Assembly: GCA_019136335.1 (NCBI GenBank)
Contig: JAGVUK010000181.1
Coordinates: 1-20,212, forward strand
DNA: 20,212 nt
From: Methanomicrobiales archaeon
Lineage (GTDB): Archaea; Halobacteriota; Methanomicrobia; Methanomicrobiales; Methanoculleaceae
Reading direction: 5' to 3'
The notes below the pieces were generated by a model. That model saw nothing but the letters and a program-made list of their open reading frames with translations. It was not told the origin of the DNA and ran no database searches. A program made the translations under genes and the position numbers. Shown here in pieces: positions 8,044 through 16,038 of this stretch. Every line of letters begins with the position of its first letter. The first letter of the stretch is position 1.

Positions 8044-8707
8044 TCCCGTCCTCGGTGATCACAAAATCGAACGAGAGCCCTTCCGGCCGGGACCGGTGCT
8101 TCCGGAGCATGGCCCGCCGGACGCTATCTCTCTTTTCGAGCCTCACGATGGCCTTTGATATATGCTCAAGCGCCGTCCCCCCAAGGCCCGCGACCCGGTC
8201 CCGCTCCACATCCACGTAGATCTGGTTGGTGATGAGGACGGGGATATCGTACTTCTTTGCGAGGCCCAGGAGTTTTATCATGTGGTGCGAGAGTTTCCGC
8301 ACCGCCTCCCGCCCGAGGTCGAGTTCCGTCCGGTAGAGGGCGGTCGCCGAGTCCATCACCAGGAGGTCGACAGGGGCGCCGTCCTTCTTCCTGAGCAGCC
8401 CCTCCGTATCGGCGATCATCGCCCCCTGCTGGGTAAAATCGATCGGTTCAAAGAGGTAGAGCCGGTCCGCGAACTCCGCGGCATGCCCCCCGGCTACCTG
8501 GGTGAACCGTTCCACCGAGAATCCTTCGGTATCGATGTAGACGACCGCGTTCCCCGCCCGGAGGCTCGCGACCGCCGCCAGCAGGCAGAGGGTGCTCTTG
8601 CCGCTCGCGGGTTCGCCGTAGATCTGGGTGATCGTCCGCCGCTCGAGTCCCCCGCCCAGCAGGTCGTCGAGGGGCCGGTTCCCCGTGCTGACCCGGTCCG
8701 GTTTCAT
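8030..8707 (-). CDS. radB: DNA repair and recombination protein RadB
   Basis: The 225-residue protein is the RecA-fold core without the N-terminal helix-hairpin-helix domain of RadA, which is the defining trait of the euryarchaeal paralogue RadB. Walker A is GEPASGKST at residues 31-39, Walker B is DLLVMDSATALY with D119, and an N-terminal STGNRPLDDLLGGGLE matches the family. RadB binds DNA, hydrolyses ATP weakly and assists RadA in homologous recombination. The C-terminal GGTALEHISKAIVRLEKRDSVRRAMLRKHRSRPEGLSFDFVITEDGI is typical. Its ATG overlaps the stop of larC in an ATGA, indicating co-transcription and translational coupling. The 3' end overlaps dapF by 14 bp tail to tail. Confidence 0.95.
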   Translation of the reverse strand: MKPDRVSTGNRPLDDLLGGGLERRTITQIYGEPASGKSTLCLLAAVASLRAGNAVVYIDTEGFSVERFTQVAGGHAAEFADRLYLFEPIDFTQQGAMIADTEGLLRKKDGAPVDLLVMDSATALYRTELDLGREAVRKLSHHMIKLLGLAKKYDIPVLITNQIYVDVERDRVAGLGGTALEHISKAIVRLEKRDSVRRAMLRKHRSRPEGLSFDFVITEDGIKAV

Positions 8708-9897
8708 GGCGCGAGCACGCCCCGCTCGATGAAGAGGCGGCGTGCCGCCGCTTCGACGGCGCCGGTGACCTCACGAAGCGGGATGCCGAGGTCCCGGGCG
8801 CATGCCGCCGCCTGCTCGTACTCCGCCTTGAACGAGGTGATCTTCCCTCCCGACCAGCCGCATTTGACATCCACGGCGAACTCCCGGCCACGGATGGACG
8901 CCGTGACCTGCTCAACCGTCCGTTCGGCGACCGCCCGGTGGACCATCGGTATGCAGCGGATGCCGAGCGTCCCGAGTTCGGCGCCCATCACCCTCACGAG
9001 GCGGTCGGTCGCATCGGGGCAGCAGACGACCCGGACGAGGTGGCCGCTCCGCCCCTTCTTCATCACCACCGGGATGGCGCTTGCGTCCCGTGCCCCCTCC
9101 TCCATCAGGCGGTTTATCGTGTAGGCGAGAGCCTCCCCGGTCACGTCGTCCACATTCGTCTCGAGGATGTCGACCCGGTCGCCGCCGGCCCGCTCCTCCG
9201 CCGCAAGAAGCATCGAGCGGAGGACGTTCGGCCTTCCCCGGGGGTTCCTGCTCCCGGCCCCATAGCCGACCGCCCTGATCGCCGCCGGGCCGAGGTCCTC
9301 CGGCCGGACCGTCGAGAACTCGGCGAGGAGAGCGGCCCCCGTCGGGGTGCAGAGTTCCCGCTCCTCGTCTCCGGGAACGGTTCGAAGTTCCGACCCGGCA
9401 AGGATCGCGACGGTCGCGGGAGCCGGGATGGGAAAGGTGCCGTGAGCCCCGACGGCAAACCCCCGGCCGAGGGCGACCGGGAGGACGGCCACCCCATCGA
9501 CGTCGAGGGAGTGGAGGGCGGTGCAGGCGCCGACCACGTCGGCGACGGCGTCGTCCGCACCCACCTCGTGGAAATGCGCCCCGGTCCCGTGGATGCTCTC
9601 TTCGGCCCGGTGTATCCGGAGAAAGACCCGCCGGGCCATCTCCCGTGCGCCGGCGGGGGCGTCGCTTTCGGCCACCCGGTCGAGCACCTCGTCAAGCGTG
9701 CGGTGGTCGACCGGGGCATGCGCTCTCACCTGGACTGCACGGATCCCGGAGCGGTCTACCCGTTCTATTGTCGGTTCACCGACGACGGAACGCATGGCTG
9801 CCCTGACAAGCCCCTCGTCCGCCCCCAGATCGAGAAGCGAACCGATGATCATGTCGCCTGCGGCCCCGTTGAACGGATCGAAGAGAAGTACGTTCAT
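8704..9897 (-). CDS. larC: LarC-family nickel-pincer cofactor biosynthesis protein (DUF111)
   Basis: The 397-residue protein belongs to the former UPF0272/DUF111 family. Its signatures are MNVLLFDPFNGAAGDMIIGSLLDLGA at the start, a His-rich GAHFHEVGADDAVADVVGA around residues 107-124, the PTGAALLAEF region and LETNVDDVTGEALAY. In bacteria LarC is a CTP-dependent cyclometallase that inserts nickel into the pincer nucleotide of lactate racemase. What methanogens use it for is unsettled, and LarA, LarB and LarE are not seen here. The bacterial prototype is split by a frameshift into LarC1 and LarC2; here one continuous frame covers both. A GGAGG site 4 bp before the ATG supports the start. Its stop overlaps the radB ATG. 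The promoter is shared divergently with cdc48. Confidence 0.9.
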   Translation of the reverse strand: MNVLLFDPFNGAAGDMIIGSLLDLGADEGLVRAAMRSVVGEPTIERVDRSGIRAVQVRAHAPVDHRTLDEVLDRVAESDAPAGAREMARRVFLRIHRAEESIHGTGAHFHEVGADDAVADVVGACTALHSLDVDGVAVLPVALGRGFAVGAHGTFPIPAPATVAILAGSELRTVPGDEERELCTPTGAALLAEFSTVRPEDLGPAAIRAVGYGAGSRNPRGRPNVLRSMLLAAEERAGGDRVDILETNVDDVTGEALAYTINRLMEEGARDASAIPVVMKKGRSGHLVRVVCCPDATDRLVRVMGAELGTLGIRCIPMVHRAVAERTVEQVTASIRGREFAVDVKCGWSGGKITSFKAEYEQAAACARDLGIPLREVTGAVEAAARRLFIERGVLAP

Positions 9898-9943
9898 GCG
9901 CCTCCAGTACTTATAAATCCCCGAAATATAAGAACTAGAGGTA
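9898..9943. promoter_or_regulatory. Divergent larC/cdc48 promoter region
   Basis: The 46 bp between two divergent starts contain ACTTATAAATCC (about 9909-9920) and GAAATATAAG (9924-9933). The first is centred about 29 bp before the cdc48 ATG. The second, read on the minus strand as CTTATATTTC, is about 30 bp before the larC ATG. Each box thus serves the opposite direction, with overlapping footprints. cdc48 has GAGGT only 2 bp before its ATG, consistent with a near-leaderless message. Confidence 0.6.
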
Positions 9944-12361
9944 ATGCCCGAGATATACTTGAAGGTAGATAGCGCTTATCCGGAGGATCAGGGGGCGGGC
10001 AAGGCACGGCTCGACCCCGACACCATGCTGCAGCTCAGGCTCAGCCCCGGAGATCTTGTCGCTATCGAAGGAAAGCGTCGCACCGTGGCCAAGGTCTGGC
10101 GTGCCATGGTGAACGACTGGCACCAGGGGAAGGTCCGGATCGATAATTTTACCCGGCTCAACACCGGCGCCAGCATCGGGGACCGTATAAAGATAAAGAC
10201 GCTGGACGAGGAGGTTGAGGCGAAACGGGTGGTGCTCGCGCCTCCCGAAGATCTCCCAAAACAGCTCCCCATCAACTACAGCAGCGTCGTCAACAAGCTG
10301 ATTGACTTTCCCGTCGTGAAGAACGATTCCGTGCCGATCCAGGCGGGGCTCCCGTTCATGCAGCCCCAGCTCGTCGCGTTCAAGGCCGTGGTGGTGGAGC
10401 CGGAGAACGCGGTGATCATCACCAAGAATACGAAGATCGAGTTCTCCGAGAAACCCGCCGCCGGGTTTGAGGGCGTCAAACGGATCAGTTACGAGGATAT
10501 CGGCGGCCTGAAGGGCGAGCTGCAGCGTGTCCGCGAGACGATCGAACTTCCTATGCGCCACCCTGAGATCTTCCGGAAGCTCGGTATCGAGCCGCCGAAG
10601 GGCGTCCTCCTCTACGGCCCGCCGGGGACGGGAAAGACCCTGATCGCAAAGGCGGTCGCGAGCGAGAGCGGAGCCCACTTCATATCGATCGCGGGACCCG
10701 AGGTGATCTCGAAGTACTACGGCGAGAGCGAACAGCGGCTCCGCGAGGTCTTCGAGGACGCCCGGCAGCATGCGCCGGCCATCATCTTCATCGACGAACT
10801 CGACTCGATCGCCCCCCGGCGCGAGGAGGTGACCGGGGAGGTCGAGCGGCGTGTGGTGGCCCAGCTCCTGACGATGATGGACGGGCTCGAGGAGCGGGGG
10901 CAGGTCGTGGTGATCGGGGCCACGAACCGGCTCGACGCCATCGACCCCGCCCTCCGCCGTCCCGGCCGGTTCGACCGGGAGATCGAGATCGGGGTCCCGC
11001 CGGAGGACGACCGGGTCCAGGTGCTCCACATCCACACCCGGGGTATGCCGCTTGGGGAAGGCGTGGACATCGCCTCCATCGCCCAGCAGACCCACGGATT
11101 TGTCGGGGCGGACCTCGCCGCTCTCGCCCGTGAGGCGGCGATCAAGGCGCTCCGGCGTTATCTCCCCGAGATCGACCTCGAGGCCGAGGAGATCCCGCCG
11201 GAGATCCTCGAGAAGATGGAGGTGCAGGGCAAGGACTTCCGCGACGCCCTCCGCGACGTGGGCCCGAGTGCCATGCGGGAGATCCTCCTCGAGGTGCCGC
11301 ACACCACCTGGGAGGACGTGGGCGGCCTTACCGAGGCGAAACAGGATATCCGCGAGGCGGTCGAGTACCCGCTCACCCGGCGGGAGCAGTTCGAGGACCT
11401 GGGTATCGAGCCCCCGAAGGGTGTCCTTCTCTACGGCCCGCCGGGGACCGGAAAGACCCTGATCGCAAAGGCGGTTGCGAGCGAGAGCGGGGCGAACTTC
11501 GTGCCCGTCAAAGGCCCCCAGCTCCTCTCGAAGTGGGTCGGCGAGAGCGAGCGGGCTGTCCGCGAGGTCTTCAAGAAGGCCCGGCAGGTGGCGCCGTCCA
11601 TCATCTTCTTCGACGAACTGGATGCTCTTGCCCCCGCCCGCGGCGGCGGCACCGAGTCGCACGTGATCGAGAGCGTCTTAAACCAGATCCTCACCGAGAT
11701 CGACGGGCTTGAGGAACTCCGGGGCGTGGTGGTGATGGGAGCGACGAACCGGCCGGATATGGTCGATCCGGCGCTGCTCCGGCCCGGGCGGTTTGACCGG
11801 CTTGTCTACATAGGCGAGCCCGGGCGGGACGACCGGGAGAAGATCCTCAAGATCCACACCCGCTACATGCCGATCGAGGGTTCTGCGATCGAAGACCTCG
11901 TGGACGTGACCGAGGGGCTCTCGGAGAACGAGATCGAGGACCTGGTGCTCGCGGTCGGTGCCGGCCGCCGTGCGAGCGTTGAGGATGTGCGGAGCCATCG
12001 CGCCGCGGTTGCGGCGAGCGACGACGAGGGGCTCCGGCGCTCTCTCCGGAGGAGGAAGATCGTCGACCTCTTCTCCCAGCAGAATATCGACCTCGACGAT
12101 CCCACACGGGACCGGCTCCTCCATAAGATCGCAGCCGATACCGAGGGGTTCGTCGGCTCAGACCTCGAAGCGCTCGGCCGGGAGGCGGCCATGCTCGCGA
12201 TGCGGGAAGGCGCTACCCACGTGAACGCGTCGCACTTCGACCGGGCGCAGGAGAAGGTGCACGCGACGATGAACGAACGGCTGCGGCAGTACTACGGGAA
12301 GGTGCAGCAGCACTTCAAAGGCGGGCTGCCAAAAGAGATCCAGCCGCCGGAATACCAGTAG
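9944..12361 (+). CDS. CDC48/VAT-type AAA+ ATPase with an enlarged D2 lid
   Basis: The 805-residue protein is a full archaeal CDC48 (VAT/p97) homologue. It has the N domain (about 1-180: [21 protein letters not shown], then a four-stranded half), the D1 ATPase and the D2 ATPase. D1 Walker A is GPPGTGKT with K231 and Walker B FIDELD with D284/E285. D2 Walker A repeats GPPGTGKT with K504, and Walker B is FFDELD with D557/E558. Arginine-finger segments RRPGRFDR and LRPGRFDR are present, so both rings should be active. It unfolds proteins and feeds the proteasome. The odd part is the D2 lid: [13 protein letters not shown] at about 656 and [14 protein letters not shown] at about 733 look like two versions of one helix, with a charged segment of about 70 residues between. 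A hairpin and T-run terminator follow. The gene is monocistronic. Confidence 0.95.
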   Translation: MPEIYLKVDSAYPEDQGAGKARLDPDTMLQLRLSPGDLVAIEGKRRTVAKVWRAMVNDWHQGKVRIDNFTRLNTGASIGDRIKIKTLDEEVEAKRVVLAPPEDLPKQLPINYSSVVNKLIDFPVVKNDSVPIQAGLPFMQPQLVAFKAVVVEPENAVIITKNTKIEFSEKPAAGFEGVKRISYEDIGGLKGELQRVRETIELPMRHPEIFRKLGIEPPKGVLLYGPPGTGKTLIAKAVASESGAHFISIAGPEVISKYYGESEQRLREVFEDARQHAPAIIFIDELDSIAPRREEVTGEVERRVVAQLLTMMDGLEERGQVVVIGATNRLDAIDPALRRPGRFDREIEIGVPPEDDRVQVLHIHTRGMPLGEGVDIASIAQQTHGFVGADLAALAREAAIKALRRYLPEIDLEAEEIPPEILEKMEVQGKDFRDALRDVGPSAMREILLEVPHTTWEDVGGLTEAKQDIREAVEYPLTRREQFEDLGIEPPKGVLLYGPPGTGKTLIAKAVASESGANFVPVKGPQLLSKWVGESERAVREVFKKARQVAPSIIFFDELDALAPARGGGTESHVIESVLNQILTEIDGLEELRGVVVMGATNRPDMVDPALLRPGRFDRLVYIGEPGRDDREKILKIHTRYMPIEGSAIEDLVDVTEGLSENEIEDLVLAVGAGRRASVEDVRSHRAAVAASDDEGLRRSLRRRKIVDLFSQQNIDLDDPTRDRLLHKIAADTEGFVGSDLEALGREAAMLAMREGATHVNASHFDRAQEKVHATMNERLRQYYGKVQQHFKGGLPKEIQPPEYQ

Positions 12362-12369
12362 ACGGGCAT

Positions 12370-12398
12370 CCGGGGAAGGCCCCCGGAGAACTGTTTTT
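12370..12398 (+). terminator. Hairpin plus T-run terminator of cdc48
   Basis: A perfect 6-bp stem (12370-12375 CCGGGG with 12381-12386 CCCCGG, loop AAGGC) is followed after 7 bases by five T residues at 12394-12398. It starts 8 bp after the cdc48 stop, so it is well placed. Confidence 0.55.
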
Positions 12399-12457
12399 GC
12401 ACGGTTGTTCGTCTCCATCCGGAAAATCCCTATCTCTTCCGGCCTGGAGTAATCTCA

Positions 12458-12512
12458 CGCGAAGGCGCGAAAGGGGTTACAGGTAACGAGTCCCGAACTT
12501 CGCGCCTTCGCG
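12458..12512. repeat. Perfect 14-bp inverted repeat between convergent genes
   Basis: The left arm 12458-12471 (CGCGAAGGCGCGAA) and right arm 12499-12512 (TTCGCGCCTTCGCG) are exact reverse complements with a 27-nt spacer. The spacer holds a second small palindrome, GTTAC-AG-GTAAC. Just outside, ATCTC and GAGAT could extend the stem after a bulge. It lies between cdc48 (+) and the S41 protease (-), so both transcripts may read into it. It could be a bidirectional terminator or a dispersed intergenic repeat; no T-run flanks it and no second copy is in the window. Confidence 0.7.
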
Positions 12513-12537
12513 GCAACGCGAGAGATCTCCCCCACCC

Positions 12538-14199
12538 TCACCGCCGGCCGAACCAGACTACGAGGCCCACAATCACCACGAGCGGGACCACCCACCCGGG
12601 CGCCGCCTTCTGCGTCGGGATGCTGGAAGGCTCCGCAGTCCCGTTCTCCACCTGCGCTTCGATCCACTCGACCGCATACGTGAGCTGGACGTCCTCTCCG
12701 GCCATCGCCCGCGCCAGGGTCTCCTCGTCGAGCGGCACCCGCACCGTCGGGGCGACTCCGCCGACCATCGACGCGTTGCTGTCCACCTGGATCCGGCCGT
12801 TCTCGTCGAGCGACGCACCCGCCGGGAAGGCCGTCATGATCCCGGGGGGCAGCACCGGCCCGAGCGACTCGATGCCGAACGCCCCGTTCGTCCCGTACCA
12901 TGAGACGATCGCGCCCCTCCCTGACTCTGCAAAGACCTTCGGCAGACCCTCGCCCGAGCTGATGGTGTAGGGGCTGACGAGGACCGCGACCGGGCCCTCA
13001 TAGCGGTCGGGCCGGGGCTCGCTCCAGGACTCCCAGAGGACCGCGGGCTCCCCGGTCCCGGGGTCGTACATGGTGCCGTACTCGTAGAAGACCGGCCGGT
13101 CCACGAACCAGGCCGCGAGAGCGGCGGCCAGGTTGTCGTCCCCGCCCCGGTTGAACCGGAGGTCGATGACGATGCCGGGCGCATCCTTCGCGATCGCGTC
13201 CTTCACCGCCGCCTTGAAGGGCTGGTAGACATCATAAGCCTCTTCATAGACCGCGATATAGACGATCCCGCCCGGCAGGGTCCGGCAGGTCACGGTATCG
13301 TTCGAGATTATCACTTTAAGATTCCCCATCGTCCCGGCCTCCACGTCGTTCACCGGGCGGCCGAGGAAGATGCTCGTCCGGGCGAGGGTCTCGTAGCCGT
13401 CCTCCGCTGCGATCAGGTTGACCGTGCGCGGAACCGAACCCTCCGGACTGGCAATCCCGACGATTGCCGGAGTGCCAACCGGCGCCCGGGTCAGGAACCG
13501 CTGCTTCTGGAGGAGGATGCCTTCCGCGGTCGAAGGCTTGACCGGGCTCCAGATGATCGATGTCGCGTTGATCGCCTCCCCGACCGGCCGGCCGTCCCAG
13601 GAGACCACCTCGTCGCCGAACCGGATCCCCGCCTTCTCTGCACCGCTCCCCTCCGCGATGTAGGTCACGATCACCCTGCCCGTATCGAGCCGTGCGGCGC
13701 TAAACCCGTAGCCACCCCCGATATCGGCGTACTTCGCCCCGGAGTCGTCGGGGGAGAGGATTATGACGTGCCCGTCCGGGATGGCATACGCAAACTCCCG
13801 GAGCGTGCGGTAGTACGCGGCGTTGTCGTGGTTCTTCTCGGCATCCGCGATCCCGGGGGCATACGTCGCGTAGAGCAGATCCCAGTCGACGCCGCGCCAC
13901 TCCGTGAAGGCGTAGCGCTCTTCCATATAGGTGCACATCTCGCGGAAGGCGTCGCTCCAGGACATGTTAATGAAATCAGGGACCTCTCCCGTAAGGTTGG
14001 CCATGATGGGTGCGTACGACGCCATCAGTTCCTCGTTGTAGGCCGTCTCGTTGTCCCGCTCAAACGGGAGGGAGGCGTCCGTCCATACCATCCCGCACGA
14101 ATCGGTGTAGAGGCCGGCGGATACCGGCGATACGAGGGCGAGAAGCAGGACCAGAACCGGCAGCCCTGCCAATATTGCGCGTAACCGTCTTAAGTGCAC
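12538..14199 (-). CDS. Exported S41-family serine peptidase with C-terminal membrane anchor
   Basis: This is a 553-residue protein from a GTG start. Residues 1-28 (HLRRLRAILAGLPVLVLLLALVSPVSA) form a Sec signal peptide. A helical N-terminal region follows, then a PDZ-like segment at about 161-206 (GGGYGFSAARLDTG, EGSGAEKAGIRFGDEVVSWDGRPV). The S41 core has DLRFNRGGDDNLAAAL at 346-361 and VLVSPYTISSGEGLPKVF, where Ser414 aligns with the usual TAS nucleophile. The last about 20 residues (WVVPLVVIVGLVVWFGRR) form a membrane helix with a basic stop. The enzyme should therefore act outside the membrane while tethered by its C-terminus. Tail-specific S41 peptidases cleave unstructured C-termini; the real substrate is unknown. 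The GTG at 14199 is chosen because it directly precedes the signal peptide. An in-frame start at 14283 would add 28 charged residues that spoil it. Two cysteines near the mature N-terminus may pair. Confidence 0.85.
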   Translation of the reverse strand: MHLRRLRAILAGLPVLVLLLALVSPVSAGLYTDSCGMVWTDASLPFERDNETAYNEELMASYAPIMANLTGEVPDFINMSWSDAFREMCTYMEERYAFTEWRGVDWDLLYATYAPGIADAEKNHDNAAYYRTLREFAYAIPDGHVIILSPDDSGAKYADIGGGYGFSAARLDTGRVIVTYIAEGSGAEKAGIRFGDEVVSWDGRPVGEAINATSIIWSPVKPSTAEGILLQKQRFLTRAPVGTPAIVGIASPEGSVPRTVNLIAAEDGYETLARTSIFLGRPVNDVEAGTMGNLKVIISNDTVTCRTLPGGIVYIAVYEEAYDVYQPFKAAVKDAIAKDAPGIVIDLRFNRGGDDNLAAALAAWFVDRPVFYEYGTMYDPGTGEPAVLWESWSEPRPDRYEGPVAVLVSPYTISSGEGLPKVFAESGRGAIVSWYGTNGAFGIESLGPVLPPGIMTAFPAGASLDENGRIQVDSNASMVGGVAPTVRVPLDEETLARAMAGEDVQLTYAVEWIEAQVENGTAEPSSIPTQKAAPGWVVPLVVIVGLVVWFGRR

Positions 14200-14387
14200 G
14201 ATAATCTTCTCTAAACATCCGTTTCTCACCGCGAGATTTGACCGTTGCGTTTTCCCGCGCCGGAGGCCGGGACCGGGCCGCACACGACGTTCAGGGGACG
14301 CTCGCGATCCGCCTCACGCGCCCCGGAATACGGTGGTCCGGTCCGCTGCTGCCATCGGGGCAACCTATTTACAGCACTATGAACAAG

Positions 14388-14396
14388 CATATACAT
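14388..14396 (+). promoter_or_regulatory. TATA-like promoter of the acyl-CoA synthetase gene
   Basis: CATATACAT is centred about 36 bp before the ATG at 14428; transcription would begin near 14418. A GGAGT lies about 6 bp before the ATG. The rest of the 228-bp divergent space toward the S41 gene (14200-14387) shows no gene and no clear minus-strand TATA box. Confidence 0.45.
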
Positions 14397-14427
14397 CAAA
14401 GAGCACACCTGCAACACGGAGTATCCC

Positions 14428-15978
14428 ATGCCGAACTGCACCACGTTTCTCGACGCCAACGCCTGTAACCCTGCAAAAACCGCTCTCGTCATCCCCTCCC
14501 GCGGGGAGTCCTATACCCGCGCCGACCTCCTCGACCTGGTCGCCCGGGCCGCAGGCGGCCTCCTCGCCCTCGGGATCGGGCGCGGGGAGCGGGTCTGCAT
14601 CTACCTGGACAGTTCGGTGGAGTACCTTGTAAGTTACCTCGCCCTCTGGCGGATCGGGGCCGTCGCGGTTCCGACGAACCGGGTCTACCGGGAGAACGAG
14701 GTGCTCTACGCCGTCCGCGACGCAGGAGCCGCCGCCGTCATCACCGACGCGGAAGGTGCGGCCCTCGTCGGCCGCATCCGGGACCGGGCACCGGCACTCC
14801 GGCACGTCGTCGCCGTCGGCGGCAAGATCGCCGGCGCCACCTCGTGGGGCGAGCTCCTCCGTGCGGACCCGTGCCGCCGCGCTGCCCACTGCCGGTTCGA
14901 CGACCTCTGCCAGATCCAGTACACTTCCGGCACCACCGGGAAACCCAAAGGCGCCATGCTCACCCACGGCAACTGGATCGCGGCGATGGATGCCGAGCGG
15001 GACGTCCTCCGGATCACCCCTGACGACATCTACCTCGGCATCTACCCGATGGGGCACGTCGGCATCAGCTGGGGCATCGCCACCCTCCGGGCCGGCGGGA
15101 CCTACGTCGTCATGGAGCGGTTCGACCTCGCCCGCTACCTCGACCTCGCCCGTGAATACCGGGCCACGATCGTCGCCGGCATGCCGCCGGTGATCCACTC
15201 CCTCCTCCAGACCCCGCCAGGAACTGAAACGGCGCTCGCCACCGTCCGGGTGATGATCAGCGGCGGCGGCCCCCTGACGCCCGGCGTCTGGAGACCCTTC
15301 CACGAGCGGTTTAACATCCCCGTCGTCAACGCCTACGGCCTCTCCGAGACGGTCGTCGTCGGGACCGGGACCGCCATCCGCCCTGAGCACTACGCGACCG
15401 CCGACGAGTTCCGAAGTGTCGGCACCCCGGTCGGGTTCTCGGAGGTGAAGATCGTCGACGCGAACGATCCCGCCCGGGAGCTCGGTCCCGGCGAGGACGG
15501 GGAGATCGCCCTCCGGGGGCCGGGGGTGGCGCTCGGCTACTGGCAGATGCCGGAAGAGACCCGTGCCGCCTTCCTCCCCGACGGCTGGTTCCTGACCGGC
15601 GACGTCGGCCACCTCGATGCGGAGGGGATGCTCTCCATCACCGACCGGAAGAAGGACATGATCGTCATGTCGGGCTGGAAGGTCTACCCGACCGAGGTCG
15701 AGGACGTCCTCGTCCAGCACCCGGGTGTCCGCGACGCGGCGGTCTTCGGGTGCCCCGACGAGCACCGGGGCGAGGTCCCGGTGGCCGTGGTGGTCCCCGC
15801 GGAGGGCGGCGTCACCCCCGACGGCATCATCGCCTTCGCCCGCGAACGCCTTGCCGGCTACAAGGTCCCCCGCCGGATCATCCTGGCGGCCGAGATCCCC
15901 CGGGTGAACGGCTGGAAACTCCTCCGGAAGCGCCTCAGGGAGGAGTACTGCGGTGCCGCCGGCATCGGCCACACCTGA
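14428..15978 (+). CDS. AMP-forming acyl-CoA synthetase / ligase (ANL superfamily)
   Basis: The 516-residue product is a complete adenylate-forming enzyme. The P-loop-like motif is QIQYTSGTTGKPKGAML at residues 163-179. The aromatic motif is NAYGLSETVVVG, and the hinge region reads FLPDGWFLTGDVGHLDAEGMLSITDRKKDMIVMSGWKVYPTEVEDVL. The catalytic lysine of the small domain is probably K497 in RVNGWKLLRKRLREE; many relatives read SGK at this site, so the Trp before it is unusual. Such enzymes activate a carboxylate with ATP and transfer it to CoA. The layout is closest to medium/long-chain fatty acid or aryl-CoA ligases, but the substrate is not readable. A hydrogenotrophic methanogen has no obvious beta-oxidation, so a role in salvage or in an amide/thioester side pathway is possible. 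It stands alone with its own promoter. Confidence 0.88.
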   Translation: MPNCTTFLDANACNPAKTALVIPSRGESYTRADLLDLVARAAGGLLALGIGRGERVCIYLDSSVEYLVSYLALWRIGAVAVPTNRVYRENEVLYAVRDAGAAAVITDAEGAALVGRIRDRAPALRHVVAVGGKIAGATSWGELLRADPCRRAAHCRFDDLCQIQYTSGTTGKPKGAMLTHGNWIAAMDAERDVLRITPDDIYLGIYPMGHVGISWGIATLRAGGTYVVMERFDLARYLDLAREYRATIVAGMPPVIHSLLQTPPGTETALATVRVMISGGGPLTPGVWRPFHERFNIPVVNAYGLSETVVVGTGTAIRPEHYATADEFRSVGTPVGFSEVKIVDANDPARELGPGEDGEIALRGPGVALGYWQMPEETRAAFLPDGWFLTGDVGHLDAEGMLSITDRKKDMIVMSGWKVYPTEVEDVLVQHPGVRDAAVFGCPDEHRGEVPVAVVVPAEGGVTPDGIIAFARERLAGYKVPRRIILAAEIPRVNGWKLLRKRLREEYCGAAGIGHT

Positions 15979-15999
15979 GGGTATTATTAAGGAAAAAGC

Positions 16000-16010
16000 G
16001 GTGTATAGAT
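16000..16010 (+). promoter_or_regulatory. TATA-like promoter of the KaiC-like gene
   Basis: GGTGTATAGATA lies about 33 bp before the GTG at 16039, after an A-rich stretch (GGAAAAAGC) that may act as BRE. The short leader still carries a GAGGTG ribosome site at about 16028-16033, 5 bp before the start. Confidence 0.5.
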
Positions 16011-16038
16011 ACTCCTGACGTACACCCGAGGTGCAGAC

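Noticed and set aside
8938..9972. 344-codon plus-strand frame opposite larC
   Set aside because: Antisense shadow of a well-supported LarC; it also runs into the divergent promoter and the cdc48 start.
9935..11662. 575-codon minus-strand frame opposite cdc48
   Set aside because: Antisense shadow of the AAA ATPase; Leu/Asp/Arg-rich with no recognisable domain or ribosome site.
14377..15972. 531-codon minus-strand frame opposite the acyl-CoA synthetase
   Set aside because: Antisense shadow; composition is skewed and it would destroy the TATA and ribosome-site logic of the plus-strand gene.
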